64,000 bases of DNA from Buxus sempervirens. Lineage: Eukaryota; Streptophyta; Magnoliopsida; Buxales; Buxaceae. Under the pieces are notes generated by a model that worked only from the letters and a program-made list of their open reading frames with translations, made no database searches and had not been told where the DNA came from. Of this stretch, positions 22,679 through 34,246 are shown one piece after another; positions within the stretch are counted from its first letter, which is position 1; each line of letters begins with the position of its first letter. The translations under genes were made by a program, and so were the position numbers. Where the stretch lies: positions 39,699,220 through 39,763,219 of the forward strand of contig OX387186.1 in assembly GCA_947561395.2 (NCBI GenBank), read 5' to 3'.

Positions 22679-23776
22679 TCAAGAAGTACAATGATCATAA
22701 ACTACCATACAAAAAAAAAAAAAAACTACCATACAAGGAACATCGTGCTCCTGAGAAAAAGAAGGGAGATAAGAAGGAAACACATGATCATCAGAAGAAA
22801 AGTCATGAGATAGAGGCTCATGATCATGGGGAGGATCAAGTCTAGTAGGAGCAGGATCAAGAGCAGGTGCACTAGAAGGACTTGGTGCACTAGGAGCAGT
22901 AGGAATAGGCTCCTTTAGTACTGGAGGTGGAGGTGGAGGATTTGGATGGAATTTCTTGAATTGTCCTTTGGATTTATTATAGAAAGCAGTGCGAATGGGA
23001 GGTTCCAAAGGCAGTAGTTCAAAAGAAGGAAAGTCAATTTCTAACATCTTGACAATTCCTAAAATAGCACACCCTAAAGGAAATCCATTTTTAGACTTGG
23101 TTTCTGAATAGGAATCAAGAATAGAGTTAACTAGAACAGGTGCTCCATCAATGGAATGCCTGTTAACTAAGGCAAAAAGAAGAAGTGCTCTATGTAAAGG
23201 AACTGTAGATCGATGAGAAATATGAGCAATGTTTGAGCACTGGATTTTGTAAATGAAGGAGGTATTAAATGTGAAATTAGAAGACTCTAAGGCTTTACCC
23301 TCATAGTCTCCCTCCCTCCTAGTGGTTAGCAAACAATCAATCTCCTCATCAAGAAATCCTTTAGATTTATCAGGATAAGGAAAATGAGGATTTTCAAATT
23401 TAGAGACACTAATAGCATCTGCAATGACATCACAGTCCACAGGACAAGATTGTTTTCTGAGAGATGTATCAAAAGAAAGGTCTTCCACATCTATATTGTG
23501 GATGTTGGAATAAAATTCCCTAACCAATTCTTCAAAAGGAAGCTTAAAGTTGGAAAACAAATTGTTTCAACCTTTGCAAGTAAATGCTCCAGAAATGGAT
23601 TTAGGAAATTTCTCTAGAATCACTTTCCTTTCAAGCAAAAGAGGGCTTTTACTAATGTGCTCAGTGTACTTATTCTGGGCTTCAAGACTGATAAAAATGG
23701 AATCATCAAAGGTCTCAGTCCTGGGTTTCTTAGATTTCTTGGACCTAGAAAAAGAGGCTTTGGTCTTAAGGGCCAT
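22679..23776 (-). pseudogene. Extra Copia ORF, putative plant transposon protein family, one stop
   Basis: One minus-strand frame runs from the ATG at 23776 (MALKTKASFSRSKKSKKP) to 22679, about 365 codons, broken by a single TGA at about 23567-23569. Codons before and after are in the same frame. The start is basic and Lys/Ser-rich. The middle (SKSPLLLERKVILEK, PFEELVREFYSNI, NPHFPYPDKSKGF) resembles proteins I recall as putative plant transposon protein (Transposase_32, PF20167); that match is from memory. A proline-rich tail follows (KKFHPNPPPPPPV), then an Asp/His/Ser-rich end and a Phe run made by an A-tract. It lies between RNase H and the polypurine tract, in the position and sense of the extra or env-like ORFs of some plant Copia elements. 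Function is unknown. Confidence 0.7.
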
Positions 23777-25647
23777 CTAAGAGGACAAAAGAAGAAGTGA
23801 ACGAAAGAGTAAATAGAAACAAAAAAAACACGCAGAGAAAAATGTTGGACTCTGAACATAAGAACCTAACTAAATGCAAATAAAGTAAAATGTATGAATA
23901 AAATCAAAACAAAATCTCAGAACACAAGATGTTGAACGCTTGAAACATGTTAGCGTTAAAACATGCGTTCAACAGACAAAAAAAGAGGAATTTTCAAATA
24001 TTTGTGTAAATCAAAAAATTTGAAGCATTGCTTTTAATCGAAAATAAAGTTTATTTTGAGCAAAATAAATTCGAATAAAAGCCACGAATTCAGTCGATTA
24101 AACACAAATATTAAAAACCCTAAATATCTCAGTAAAACCCTAACCCTAACTTTTGGAATGCATGCAATAATGTTCAGAAATAGCAAATCTCATCTTGGAA
24201 CTTCTAAAGATTTGATTTAGAACAGATTTTGAAGAGAATCGAAGAATGGATTAAGCTCAGGATCTTGCACGAAAGTCAGAGAGAAGAATATGGTTCTGAA
24301 GCATATGAAGGTTCATACGTTAAATCACGCATCCTTTTATATTTGGAAAATTTTAATACTAAAGCGCACGCTCTTCATGCGTTAAAACTAATGTTTGAAC
24401 GTTAATTTGAAGTTCGCACGTTAATTCAAGTGTTAAGACATATGCAGAAATACTTCTAGAAAATTTAATTTGAACCAATTTTATTCAACTCAAGCCTATT
24501 CTAAACATCAAAACACATGCAATAAAATATGAAACAAGTAGAAATTCATTGAAAATCTGAATTAATAATATTTGAGGAACCAATATACAAAAAGTCAAAA
24601 ATTCTCAATTTTAAACACCAATAGGCTCATATAAAATTCGCAAGTGTTTAACTCTAATTCAGATGTGCTTGTGTGTATGTGCATGACCAAAATACGATAA
24701 GGTTTTCCTGAAACTAAAAACTTGGTAAGTGATATTTGTTTTACATGGTTACATGAATCTAACCTAAATATCACCCTCAAAATACAAGTCAAACCCTTAC
24801 ATGCTACGACCTAAAATTTTTCTGTTTAAAATGGATTTACTCCCCCTGTTTTTGATACATAAAGTTCTCATAAAATATATAACTATAAGTTGCTAGGGTT
24901 TAAAATTTATTTCATGGTTTTTCTTTTCTTTTTAAAATGAATTCAAGATGTCTGAGTTTACAGCTCATCCCAGAATTCTTTCTCATGCATTGAATTCAAG
25001 ATGTCTGAGTTTACAATTCATCCTAAATTCTCACTCATAAATTTTTTAGAACTAAAGGATAGAGTAAATAGTCCAGGTTACTAACTATAAGTTAATGTAA
25101 ATAAAAAAAGATCAATTTAGGCAAATACATTATACCCATGAAAACTAATATAGACACTCACTCAAAAATATCACAAAGATATTTCTAATTGTATTTGGAG
25201 TGTAGTGTGATGTGCGAGATATAGAAGAATTGAAGTCTAACACTTGATCATCTATATGAGACAATTGAAGAAAGAAATTGCTAAAATAATAATTTTAAGA
25301 GTATAAGGTTCCCAAAATATTAGCAATTCTTTAATTTATGAATCAAACTTGATTCACATCTTATTAGCATAAACAAAAACAAAATCTTTTTGTGTTTGAA
25401 TTTTCAATTTTTTTTTCAGAAATAAAAACTAAAAACATGAAAACAAAAAACATAGAAAACTAACAAAAAAATAAAGAAAATATGCATGCTTAAGAAACAC
25501 AAATAAGCATGAATCCTACCCTAAGCATGCTTCCAACTTCTAATCAAGGAGAAGGGCCAATATTAACTGCTTTCCTAAGAAACTCAAACCTAAGGCCATC
25601 TAAAAGTTTGGTAAATAGGTCAGCAATTTATTTTCAGTAGGAATGTG
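23777..25647 (-). other. Copia spacer between RNase H and extra ORF
   Basis: About 1.9 kb of AT-rich DNA with no long ORF. It holds CG-containing words such as AACGCTTGAAACATG and GCGTTAAAACATGCGTTCAAC (23935-24430) like those in the Copia LTR at 30770-31070, and two direct copies of GAATTCAAGATGTCTGAGTTTACA at 24940-25015. Confidence 0.5.
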
Positions 25648-27390
25648 TTATAAAGAGATCACATGGTCCTCTACAAGCTCTTGAATAAAGTAACGTTTGA
25701 TATCTATGTGCTTGGTCCAAGAATGCTGAACAGGGGTTTTGGAAATATTGATTGCACTAGTATTGTTATAATATAAAATGATTGTACCGTGATCAATACC
25801 ATAGTCACTCAACATTTGCTCCATCCAAAGCAATTGAGTGCAACAAGATTCGGTTGCAATGTATTCATCCTTAGCAGTAGACAAGGAGATAGAATTTTTC
25901 TTTTTCCAAATCCTTGCTATTGAATTGTTTCCCACATAGAAACAACCACATATTGTGCATTTCCTATCGTCACAATTACTTGCCCAATAAGCATCTGAAT
26001 AGCCAACAAATGTAGTAGTAGTAGTATCTGTAGGAAACAATATGCCATAGTCAATAGTGCCATTAACATATATAATAATACGTTTAACAGTAGACATATG
26101 TGATTCTCTAGGATCGGCTTGAAATCTAGCACAAACAACCACACTCAAAGCAATATCAGGTCTATTAGCAGTAAGATAGAGTAAACTACCTATCATGCTT
26201 CTGTAAAGTGTGTGATCAACACTTTTCCTGACAAATCAGTAGTTAATTTCAGTGTAGTTATCATGGGTGTTTCAATGTGCTTCTTATTGTCAAGCCCAAA
26301 TCTTTTCACTAGATCTTTAGCATACTTAGTTTGAGATATAAATATCCCATTTGTGGATTGTGTGATCTGAAGACCCAGGAAATAATTAAGTTCACCTATC
26401 ATGCTCATCTCAAATTCTTGTTTCATTGCATTTGCAAATTTCAAAGCATGTGACTCATTAGGTGACCAAAAAACAATATCATCAACATAAATTTGGGCAA
26501 CAACGAAATTGTCTTCATCCTTTCTAATGAAGAGATTCCTATTAGCACCACCTCTAGTGAACTTGTGATTAAGTAAATATGCTGTTAGTCTCTCATACCA
26601 AGCTCTAGGAGCTTGTTTTAGGCCATCAAAAGCTTTCTTAAGCCTCTATACATGATGAGGCTGTTTACGATTCACAAAACTCTTGGGTTGCTCAATATAG
26701 ATTTCTTCTTGAAGAATCCCATTCAAGAAGGCACAATTGACATCCATTTGATAGAGTTTGAAGCCCATATGACAAGATATAGAAGTAAAATTCTAATGGA
26801 TTTAAGTCTAGCAACTGGTGCAAAACTCTCATCATAGTATATACCCTCAACTTGAGTATAGTCTTGTACAACTAGCCTTGCCTTATTCCTTACAATAGTA
26901 CCATATTCATCATTTTTGTTCTTAAAAATCCTCTTGGTACTGATGACATTATAGTTCTTTGGTCTAGGAACTAAACACTACACATCATTCCTAATGAACT
27001 GATTTAGTTCGTAATGCATGGCATTTACCCAACATTCATCCTTTAAAGCTTCCTCAAAATTTTTAAGCTCTACTTGAAACATATAAGAAGAAAAAGTCAC
27101 CTGGTTGACAACTCTTTTCCTCAACCTTTTTCCCTTACTCAATTCACCTAAGATTAGCTCTTCAGTTTAACCCATGAAGGTTCCTTGCTGGGTCCATGTG
27201 TGGTAGGAGAGATTTCAACAGCTTCAGTACTGTCTTTAGGCTCACCGGTCTCCTCACCAAAAATCTACCAATTCAGGGAATGGCTCCCCCTTAACTTATG
27301 ACTCATCACAAGCTTCATCGACCACAACATTGATGGATTCCATGACAGTTTGTGTACGTAAATTGTACATCCCGTAGGCCCTACTGTTTC
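25648..27390 (-). pseudogene. Copia reverse transcriptase and RNase H remnant
   Basis: Read on the minus strand. The RT N-terminal part ([17 protein letters not shown]) lies near 26880-26700, frameshifted. GLKQAPRAWYERL is near 26610, and the catalytic YVDD box is intact at 26489-26478, followed by VFWSPNESHA. Then come ELNYFLGLQI and KYAKDLVKRFGL (26193-26444). The RNase H part (25648-26196) begins MIGSLLYLTANRPDI, with YSDAYWASNCDDRK, SLSTAKDEYIA and TKHIDIKRYFIQE. A TAG interrupts the frame at about 26650, and RT and RNase H are in different frames around 26195. Ty1/Copia pol is firm; it cannot encode a full protein. Confidence 0.9.
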
Positions 27391-27393
27391 TAA

Positions 27394-28020
27394 TTAACCT
27401 AGGAAAATTCCCTCTTCACTCTTGGAATCAAACTTTGTTAAGGTTTCCCTGTCTCTCAAAATAAAACATTTGCTACCAAAGACACGAAAATACTTAATAG
27501 CAGGTTTCCTACCATTCCAAAGTTCATAGGGAGTTTGATCACTATCTGGTCTTAAGTATACTATATTAATCACATGACAAGCACTGTTAATAGCTTCACC
27601 CCAAAAGTGCATGGCTATAATTTTGCTATGAATCATGACTCTAGCCATCTCTTGGAGGACTCTATTTTTCCTTTCAACAACCCCATTCTGTTGTGGAGTT
27701 ATGGGAGTAGAGAATTCTTGATGAATTCCATCTTCAAGGCAAAAGTTTTCAAGAGTAGAGTTTTCAAACTCTCTCTACGATCACTTCTTATTGTGCCATT
27801 TTGTATTCGTTTTGAGTAGAGAGTCTCTTACTTAAAGACATGACTAATTCGGAAACTTCTGATTTTTCTCTTAGAAGTTCTAGTATAGTCATCAACCACA
27901 ACAAGAATATCATTATACCACAAAAACTCTCAGTTTTGGATGGTTCCACAAGGTCCATATGAATTAATTCAAGAGGTCTATTGGTGTGAAAATCAATAGT
28001 TTTCTTATGCGTTGTCCTAA
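27394..28020 (-). pseudogene. Copia integrase core and C-terminal part, broken
   Basis: An open stretch at 27394-27648 encodes MHFWGEAINSACHVIN, then TPYELWNGRKPAIKYFRVFG and SKSEEGIFLG, the typical C-terminal half of Copia integrase with the GKP-like motif. Upstream to 28020 the code is split over frames, but PLELIHMDLVEP and ILVVVDDYTR can still be read, marking the first two catalytic Asp positions. Several stops and frameshifts are present. Confidence 0.85.
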
Positions 28021-28021
28021 T

Positions 28022-28477
28022 CTATTTTCCTAATTGGCATGATCCACAAATAGTGGAGTCAATTTTACCAATTGTAAGAAGATCTCTAACAATCTGATCT
28101 TTGGACAACTTAGTCAAAGTCTTTGGCTTAATGTGTCCTAATCTTTGGTGCCACAAATCATGTAACTCAATCTTATAACTATTACACACAATTTCAGAAT
28201 TATGAATCACACCATAACAATTATCAGAAGTCCTTTCACCACTCAAGACACATAAGTCATTGCAATGAAACATAGCACATATATTTTTCACAAATTTAAC
28301 AGTCAAGTCATGAGCGCACAGTTGACTTATGCTTACCAGGTTTGCCTTAAGTCCCTCAACATATGAAACTTTAGACAAAGTAAGTAAACCAGAAATTTCA
28401 ATGGAGCGTTTGCCTACAATTGGAGCTTTAGCACCATCACCAAATGTGACAGTACCACCTTGGAGTTTAGACTCCAA
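28022..28477 (-). pseudogene. Copia protease end and gag-pre-integrase domain
   Basis: A 150-residue open stretch reads GGTVTFGDGAKAPIVGKR (end of the protease region), then VSYVEGLKANLVSISQLC, LHDLWHQRLGHIKPKTL and ICGSCQLGK. The His pair and the CxxC are the HHCC zinc-binding part of Copia integrase. The frame enters from LTR sequence: the apparent first residues (LESKLQ) are coded by the LTR end, so gag, the primer-binding site and most of the protease are deleted. At its C-terminal side a stop precedes the integrase core. Confidence 0.88.
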
Positions 28478-31198
28478 TACACTTAGAGGGGGTGTGAGAC
28501 ATGGGGAAAAAAAATCAATTTAATGACTTTCCTTTATCATCACAAGGGCTCAATAAAAAAAATCAAGGAGTCGCCACCATTCCTTTTTAAGGTGTGAATG
28601 GACACCCAAAATAATCAAATAAAAGAAATAATAAAAGAAATAATAAAAGAAAACAAATTAGAATAAAAAATAACTCTAATTCAAAAAAAAAACTAGAGAT
28701 GGATAAGGAGATTAGGTTATGAACAGGGGAAGGTGTTAGGCACCCCCATTCATCCACACAAGGTAGTTGCCAAGTATTGTTCATGTTTTTTTTAAAAAGG
28801 CTTGTTAATAGAAATCGAAACAAAAGTAAAAGAAAAATAAAAGAATGTATGGTTTTTTTCAATGTGAATGATCCAATTAATTCTGGATCCTTCTTATGAA
28901 AACAAGAGCCATTTCTTGGGCTTCATGATTGACTGAAATCAAGATAAAGAAAACAAATCTAAAGTAAAAACTTCAAAAATCTGGCTTTAAGTTAAATCCT
29001 TGAAATCTAGGAATAAATAAAAAAAATATTAATTTTTACAAAATATTGAAGAATTGAATCTGAACAATCCAGAGCATAGATCTAGCCCATATTTTCATTA
29101 AATAAAAAAATCTAAACCAAAATACCCACGTTGATGAAAAACATCAAAAGGGGAGAGCTTAGACTGTAGGGTCTTCTCTCAAAAATAAAAAATAGCTCAA
29201 AAACCACCTCATGAAACCTTAGAGATTACTTGAAGGCTTCTGAATCCAGATCTGCCATATTGACAATGGCAGATTCAAGATCTTAGCCTAAACGACTAAA
29301 AACATAAAAAGGCTGAAAACAATGTAAAAATCAGAATCTAGAAGGAAAATGAGATCTAATGCTGTGAACAGCATAGATCCAGGGTATTCCTTCATATTTC
29401 ATCAATAATCAATTATACAACATAAACAAAATACTACAACTACATATTTCTAAGATTACAGCATATGGGGGTCTGCCCTACGGATCCATTCCTGTCCTCC
29501 TTTCCCTTAGAACTCTCTTCACGTTTTACGGCAAGAGAAGATACTCGAGGTACTTGGATTTAGGTTTGGGGTTACAATCACACACAGGCCTTATACTATA
29601 GAAAGGAAGAAGATTAGAACTATCTTAGAAATTAAAACTAGAAAGTAAAGAGGTTGAGAAGCTTATCTGGACTTGGGAAAGCAAAAAGGCAGGGGTTCTC
29701 TTCTTCACTTGGAGTTTTCTTCTCGGAAATTCTTAGCGACAATTCTAGCCTTCAATTCTCAATTATAATTTCCAGCATTCAATTTTCAGCCATTTGCTTG
29801 AGCAGAGGCCTCCTATTTATGAGCAAGAGCAGGGGCAAAGGTGGTCCTAAGAGGTTCTAGAATGTTCCAATTCAGTTTTAGAAACATGAATTAGAGCAAA
29901 AAGGCTGAATGAAACCCTAGAGAGAAGAACAAAATAGTAACAAGGCTCAAAAATCAAGATTTTACGAAAAAGCCCAAAATACGCGTGTCCGCATACCTTA
30001 TGTGGATAAAACAGGTTTGACCAAATTTTCATCTTTTTTGACCTGTTTCAAATCCAATTAAATATTTTTCTTTATTTTCTCATTTTGGTAGTGCAATTTG
30101 GGGTGTCTACAGGGGGGTGAATAGGTGTTTTCTTGCAAAATTAAAATTTCTATCAATCCTAAACAGGTCCAACACTAATAGGCATGCAACACATTAGATA
30201 TTATAAAACCAAGCAACAAAAATTGCAAATAAGTAGTAAAAGCATATAAAAAGAGACAGAAATTTGGTGACAAAGGGAAAACTCCATGAGAACTCTCAGT
30301 AGAGAAAAACCCTCCAGGCTATACAGTTGCCACCTCAAACAATTTACTATGAAAAGAAAGCTTATACAAAGTGGTTCAGACGACCTTATAAGCTTAATGG
30401 ATTTTGACACTCAATACTTTGATAAGCAATTGAAGAACTCTTTAGATTTGTTCTCAGTGGCACTCTAGAACTTCGAAGATCTTCTCTTGGGAACCTTGAA
30501 GAGTGAACTCACTTACCAAACATAGGAAATCCCATGTACAATCTTCAAACCAACAAGTAACTCCTTGGTTATTTCAGTAGAAGATGTAGAATAAAGGTGG
30601 TGATGACTCAAAGATGAGAGAACTCTTTCAGATTTGAACTAAGGTTTCTATCTCTCAAAAGTCTTTCTAAAGTCGTGCATTAGGATGCTTAAATAACCCT
30701 CAAGAAGTTTATTTGGTAGTGCAATTAGGATTAGGAAACAGAATCCTTAAAATTAGAAACTTCTCTCTTAACGCTTGAACATTGATGTGCGTGTTCATCT
30801 CGTGTCTTTTAGAAAATCAGATATATCAGTACGGGGCACGTACGTTTTATTATAATGCTTGAACCTTCTCAATACAAAATCAACTTTCACAGTATAATGC
30901 TCGAGCCTCTTCAGGAGTTGAATCAGGTGCTTTACAAATTCTTTAATCAACGCTTGAACCCTTTCCCTGACACGTGTAGAATGCATGCGGATGTTGCATA
31001 TTTCTTCTGATAGACACTGAGTATACCTCGACACCCGAATGTTAAAACTCAAGGTGAGTGCGTTGAGTACATAATTTGACTTTTTTTTTTATTTATAATT
31101 TTTACAACTTTTTTGAATCAAGCATCGTAGACCCATCTTACCAACTCTTTGGCATAGAATTAAGCCAACATTCGCATTAGAACATGCTAGACCTAACA
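28461..31198 (-). mobile_element. Copia 5' LTR, split by an alpha solo LTR
   Basis: The two parts, 28461-28492 and 30117-31198, join at the GGGGG TSD of the alpha LTR, giving about 1.1 kb. The minus strand starts TGTTAGGTCTAGCATG at 31198. It aligns with the left LTR pieces 9418-9601 and 22062-22334. It holds AACGCTTGAAC-type words at 30770-31070. Confidence 0.82.
28493..30111 (-). mobile_element. Alpha solo LTR, short subtype
   Basis: It runs from TGTGAGACATGG at 28493 to GGGGTGTCTACA at 30111, with TSD GGGGG at 28488-28492 and 30112-30116. It is 1619 bp. It has a minus-strand TATA box CTATTTAT(GAG) at 29814-29820, a donor near 29664, a single CACGTTTTACGGC box near 29520 and the GGTGTTAGGCACCCCCATTC box near 28735. 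Its hairpin cassette is reduced to one degenerate unit, TGTCC/GGATA-like arms at 29986-30008, related to the cassette at 50742. ORFs in it are shadows. Confidence 0.9.
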
Positions 31199-31203
31199 CA
31201 TGG

Positions 31204-33094
31204 AAAGGTACCAAATTTACCTTGAGATACACAAGAATAAGAATAACCTATAACTCACAAGATACATGTGGAAATCAGAACATTCATGAATAAAAATAAA
31301 ATCATTATTACTTCAGAAAAACTATATTCTCATAAACCAAAAATTTGAAACAAATGCTCAAAACCTGTTGTATGTCTGTTTGAATAATTCAAGAAATCAA
31401 ATCATATTTAAAACCATCCAAAAAAACTGTACAATTAAAATAAAAGTGATAAAAAACCTTTTAGTCCACGAAGTTCACTATTCTAGGCTAAAACCACCTA
31501 ATTCCACCTAAACATATCCAAAATCTTATCTAAATTTTATAAAATTCATTTACCTGTGAAAACCATCTTAAAACCTTATAATCAAGTTTGTGGGTGAGTT
31601 GGATTTGCACAAAAATCATTTTAAAATTGAAAAGTAGGATAAGTCCTCAAAATTAGAAAAATCTGGGTTCTAGTGCTCGAGCTTGGGTTGAGCGGACCTC
31701 GGGCATCCAGTCAAAGTATGGTTTCAGGGTTTGGGCACTTGAGCTTGTGCTCGAGCTTGGGCAACGCGTTGGGTTTTTAAAAATAAGAGTCATAGTCTCA
31801 AGCTCGAGTTGATGTCGAGCGGAGGTCGGGCGTTGGATTCTGTGTGTCTGGTTCAACATAAATTAATCAGTAGCTTGAATAAGTGCTTGAGCGAGGGGTC
31901 ATTCATTATGTTTTGGTCTTGGCGCTAGGACAGGCATCGAGCACCAAGGTTTATTTTCGCAAAATCTGGGTTTTCTTATTTACGTAAAAATCTCTAAAAT
32001 TTTCAAGTTCAATGTACTAAATAGCAATAAAAGCATACGAAATCCATTCTAAACAATCTATAAACCATCCTAAATCATAACAAATAGATCTAAACTTATT
32101 AATACATGAAAACCATAACAACACAGATTTTATCATCAACTTTTCCTAAAAACTTCGGATACCACCAGGTATACATGTTCTATTAATTTAAAACTTTCCA
32201 GATTGTATTAAATCACCAAAACATATCAATATTCATCCACCAAAACCACTAAAATCTAGGTTTGTTGATTAAACACCAAATCATAAGATTTCTCATCCAA
32301 AAACATTAGGATCTCATGTATATATGCATGTTTACTAACTTGAAACACTCAAACCTATTCCTTTTCATATTAAACACCCAAAACACTTTCAAAAAATCCA
32401 TCAATCCATCAAAACTAAGGATTATCGATTAATCATTAAAAACAATGCAATTTTTCCAAGTTTGAAGGGTTTACTTACCTCTTTTTGTAATAAATCCAAA
32501 CCCAAGCCTTTAGATAATCACAATCTTCCAAAATCTGTCAAAACAATTCGTGCACCTCTCTTCCTTCTTCGTTTTCTAGTCATAGGGATCAACAACAGAA
32601 CCCTAAATCTTCTCTCATAATTCCCATATGAATGAAATTCCTATGTTATTTAATTTTCGTTCTATTTTCATTTTTTATTTTTAAATATTACCTAATCACC
32701 ATAGATCTTCACTTATTTTCCAATTTAAGGCCCTTAATTAGGTATAATTTCCAATAGACCCTTTTTCCACTATTATACCATAAATCATACTATTTAAATT
32801 CAAATTAAACCCAACTTAGATTTGAATAAATTTTTCAGACCTAATAATTAATTAATTAATTTGGCTAATTAGGAAAAGATTAAAAATACCCTTTCCTTAT
32901 TTTAACCATTGAATTTCTTCAAAAATTCTCAGATTTAATCTCCTTATCATTTCTCTTTATAATATGAATTAGGATCACAATGTTAATCTTCCAAATACTT
33001 AGATTAAATCTTTATTCCTCAATATTTAAGATTTATTCTTCCAATATTCAGATTTAAAATTATATTATTATTTCCTCAAATTCAAGATTCTACA
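31204..33094 (-). mobile_element. Gamma copy A, right part
   Basis: It carries hairpin units CTTG-AGATACA-CAAG (31221-31235) and CAC-AAGATACAT-GTG (31256-31270), then a CG-containing block with GCTCGAGCTTGGG words (31670-31960), and ends in AT-rich DNA matching 8600-8787. The end at 33094 has the TGCAC TSD. Confidence 0.8.
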
Positions 33095-33904
33095 TGCACC
33101 CATACTTAAGAGACCCAATCGATAGTCAGCTAGCTTTCCTTTTTTTTTTTTTTGTTTTTGTTTGTGAATAATTAATAAGGAGGAACATGGCCTGTAAGCA
33201 CCTCATTTTTGCGCTCTTGGAAGAGCCGGAAATGCAAACCCTAGTTGAAAAGTCAAACCTTGAAGGGGCAAAAGTTGACTTTTTGATCAAGTGATAACTG
33301 GCCACCTTGCTTTATCTCAATAAATAGAGAATCCCGACACGGTTCTAACACAATTGAGTTTGCAGGAATTGGAGTTCAGATGAAGGCTCTGCAGGCCGGT
33401 CAAGCTTGAGGGGGAGTCAAAAGTTTACTTTTTGCCGAACCCCGAGCCAGGTGCTTAGCCCTATATCATTGGATAGAGGGATCCGATATGGTTCTAACGC
33501 AACTGAGTTTGCCTAAATCGGAGTCCGGACGAGGAATATATGAGCAATTGAAGTTTCCGGGAAGCAATGTCGGAAACTGCACACGTGGCAAAGAAACTGC
33601 ACACGCGGTGGCAAACGCAGCGAAATATCTCAAGGGGCAATCTTTAAATATAAAAAATCTGCCTAATATCTCAGGGATTAAACCAAAATTGCACAGGGGG
33701 CTATCTGCGAATATCTCAGTGTCAAATCAGGTCAAATCCAGGGGTAATCCGCAAATATAAAAAATATTGGCAGAATGACTGAAAATAAATTTCGATTATA
33801 CACAAACTGACAGAAATATATTTTCGGTTCATAAAGTGAAATCGAATATCGCCCGACAGATTGTCTGAATCCATACCTAACAGAAATTAACTGTCAATCG
33901 AGTG

Positions 33905-34012
33905 CGAAAGTAACCGAAATGTTATTTCGGTTACAAAAAAAATCCTGTATAACCGAAATTAATTTTCAATTATACTGGAAAATCTGTGTAACCGAAAATT
34001 AATTTCGGTTAT
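33905..34012. repeat. U3 hairpin cassette of delta solo LTR
   Basis: Inverted repeats: GTAACCGAAAT/ATTTCGGTTAC at 33909-33933, a looser TATAACCGAAA/TTTTCAATTATA unit near 33950, and GTAACCGAAA/TTTCGGTTA near 33988. They sit just upstream of the TATA box at 34024, as in the other delta LTR. Confidence 0.75.
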
Positions 34013-34246
34013 CCTTTTTCTAGCTATAAATAGGGACTCCAGCCATTTGGCTGGGGGTTGGCTGCTGCTTGAATTTTTCCCCCACCCTCCCTACTCGAAC
34101 CTCCCTTCCCCACCCTCTCCCAGCTCTCTTAACATCCAAAACCCTAATCTAACCCTTCCCAAGTCCCTTCCACCCCTTTCTACTTCACTTATATTACTTG
34201 GAGAAAAGCTTGGAGAAGACTTAAAGAAGAGGAGGTGCTGTCCAGG

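Larger units (their letters stand above)
9418..31198 (-). mobile_element. Ty1/Copia retrotransposon, degenerate, minus strand
   Basis: The element starts TGAAAAACC at 9418 and ends GACCTAACA at 31198, with a perfect 5-bp TSD CATGG at 9413-9417 and 31199-31203. Reading the minus strand from the right, the order is 5' LTR, protease/gag-pre-integrase, integrase, RT, RNase H, an extra ORF, polypurine tract and 3' LTR, which is Copia order. Gag and the primer-binding site are missing: the 5' LTR runs straight into protease-like code near 28460. The 21.8 kb span includes a 12.5 kb delta element in the left LTR and an alpha solo LTR in the right LTR. Frameshifts and stops make it non-autonomous. Confidence 0.88.
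701..33094 (-). mobile_element. Outer gamma solo LTR (copy A), split by later insertions
   Basis: It begins TGTAGTTCC at 701 and ends GATTCTACA at 33094. The flanks carry a perfect 5-bp TSD, TGCAC, at 696-700 and 33095-33099. Its own sequence lies in three pieces, 701-1197, 8788-9417 and 31204-33094, about 3.0 kb in all. The pieces join because they align in order with copy B (1198-8787); for example the AAATCCAAATACCAATATCC stretch follows the first break. No gag-pol or second LTR is present, so it is read as a solo LTR. Orientation is inferred from similarity to the beta LTRs at 5005 and 16619. It is the oldest visible layer of this nest. Confidence 0.8.

Noticed and set aside
24118-24150. 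Telomere-like CCCTAA repeats
   Set aside because: Only a few AACCCTAA words in AT-rich Copia spacer; no tandem run of the plant CCCTAAA unit.
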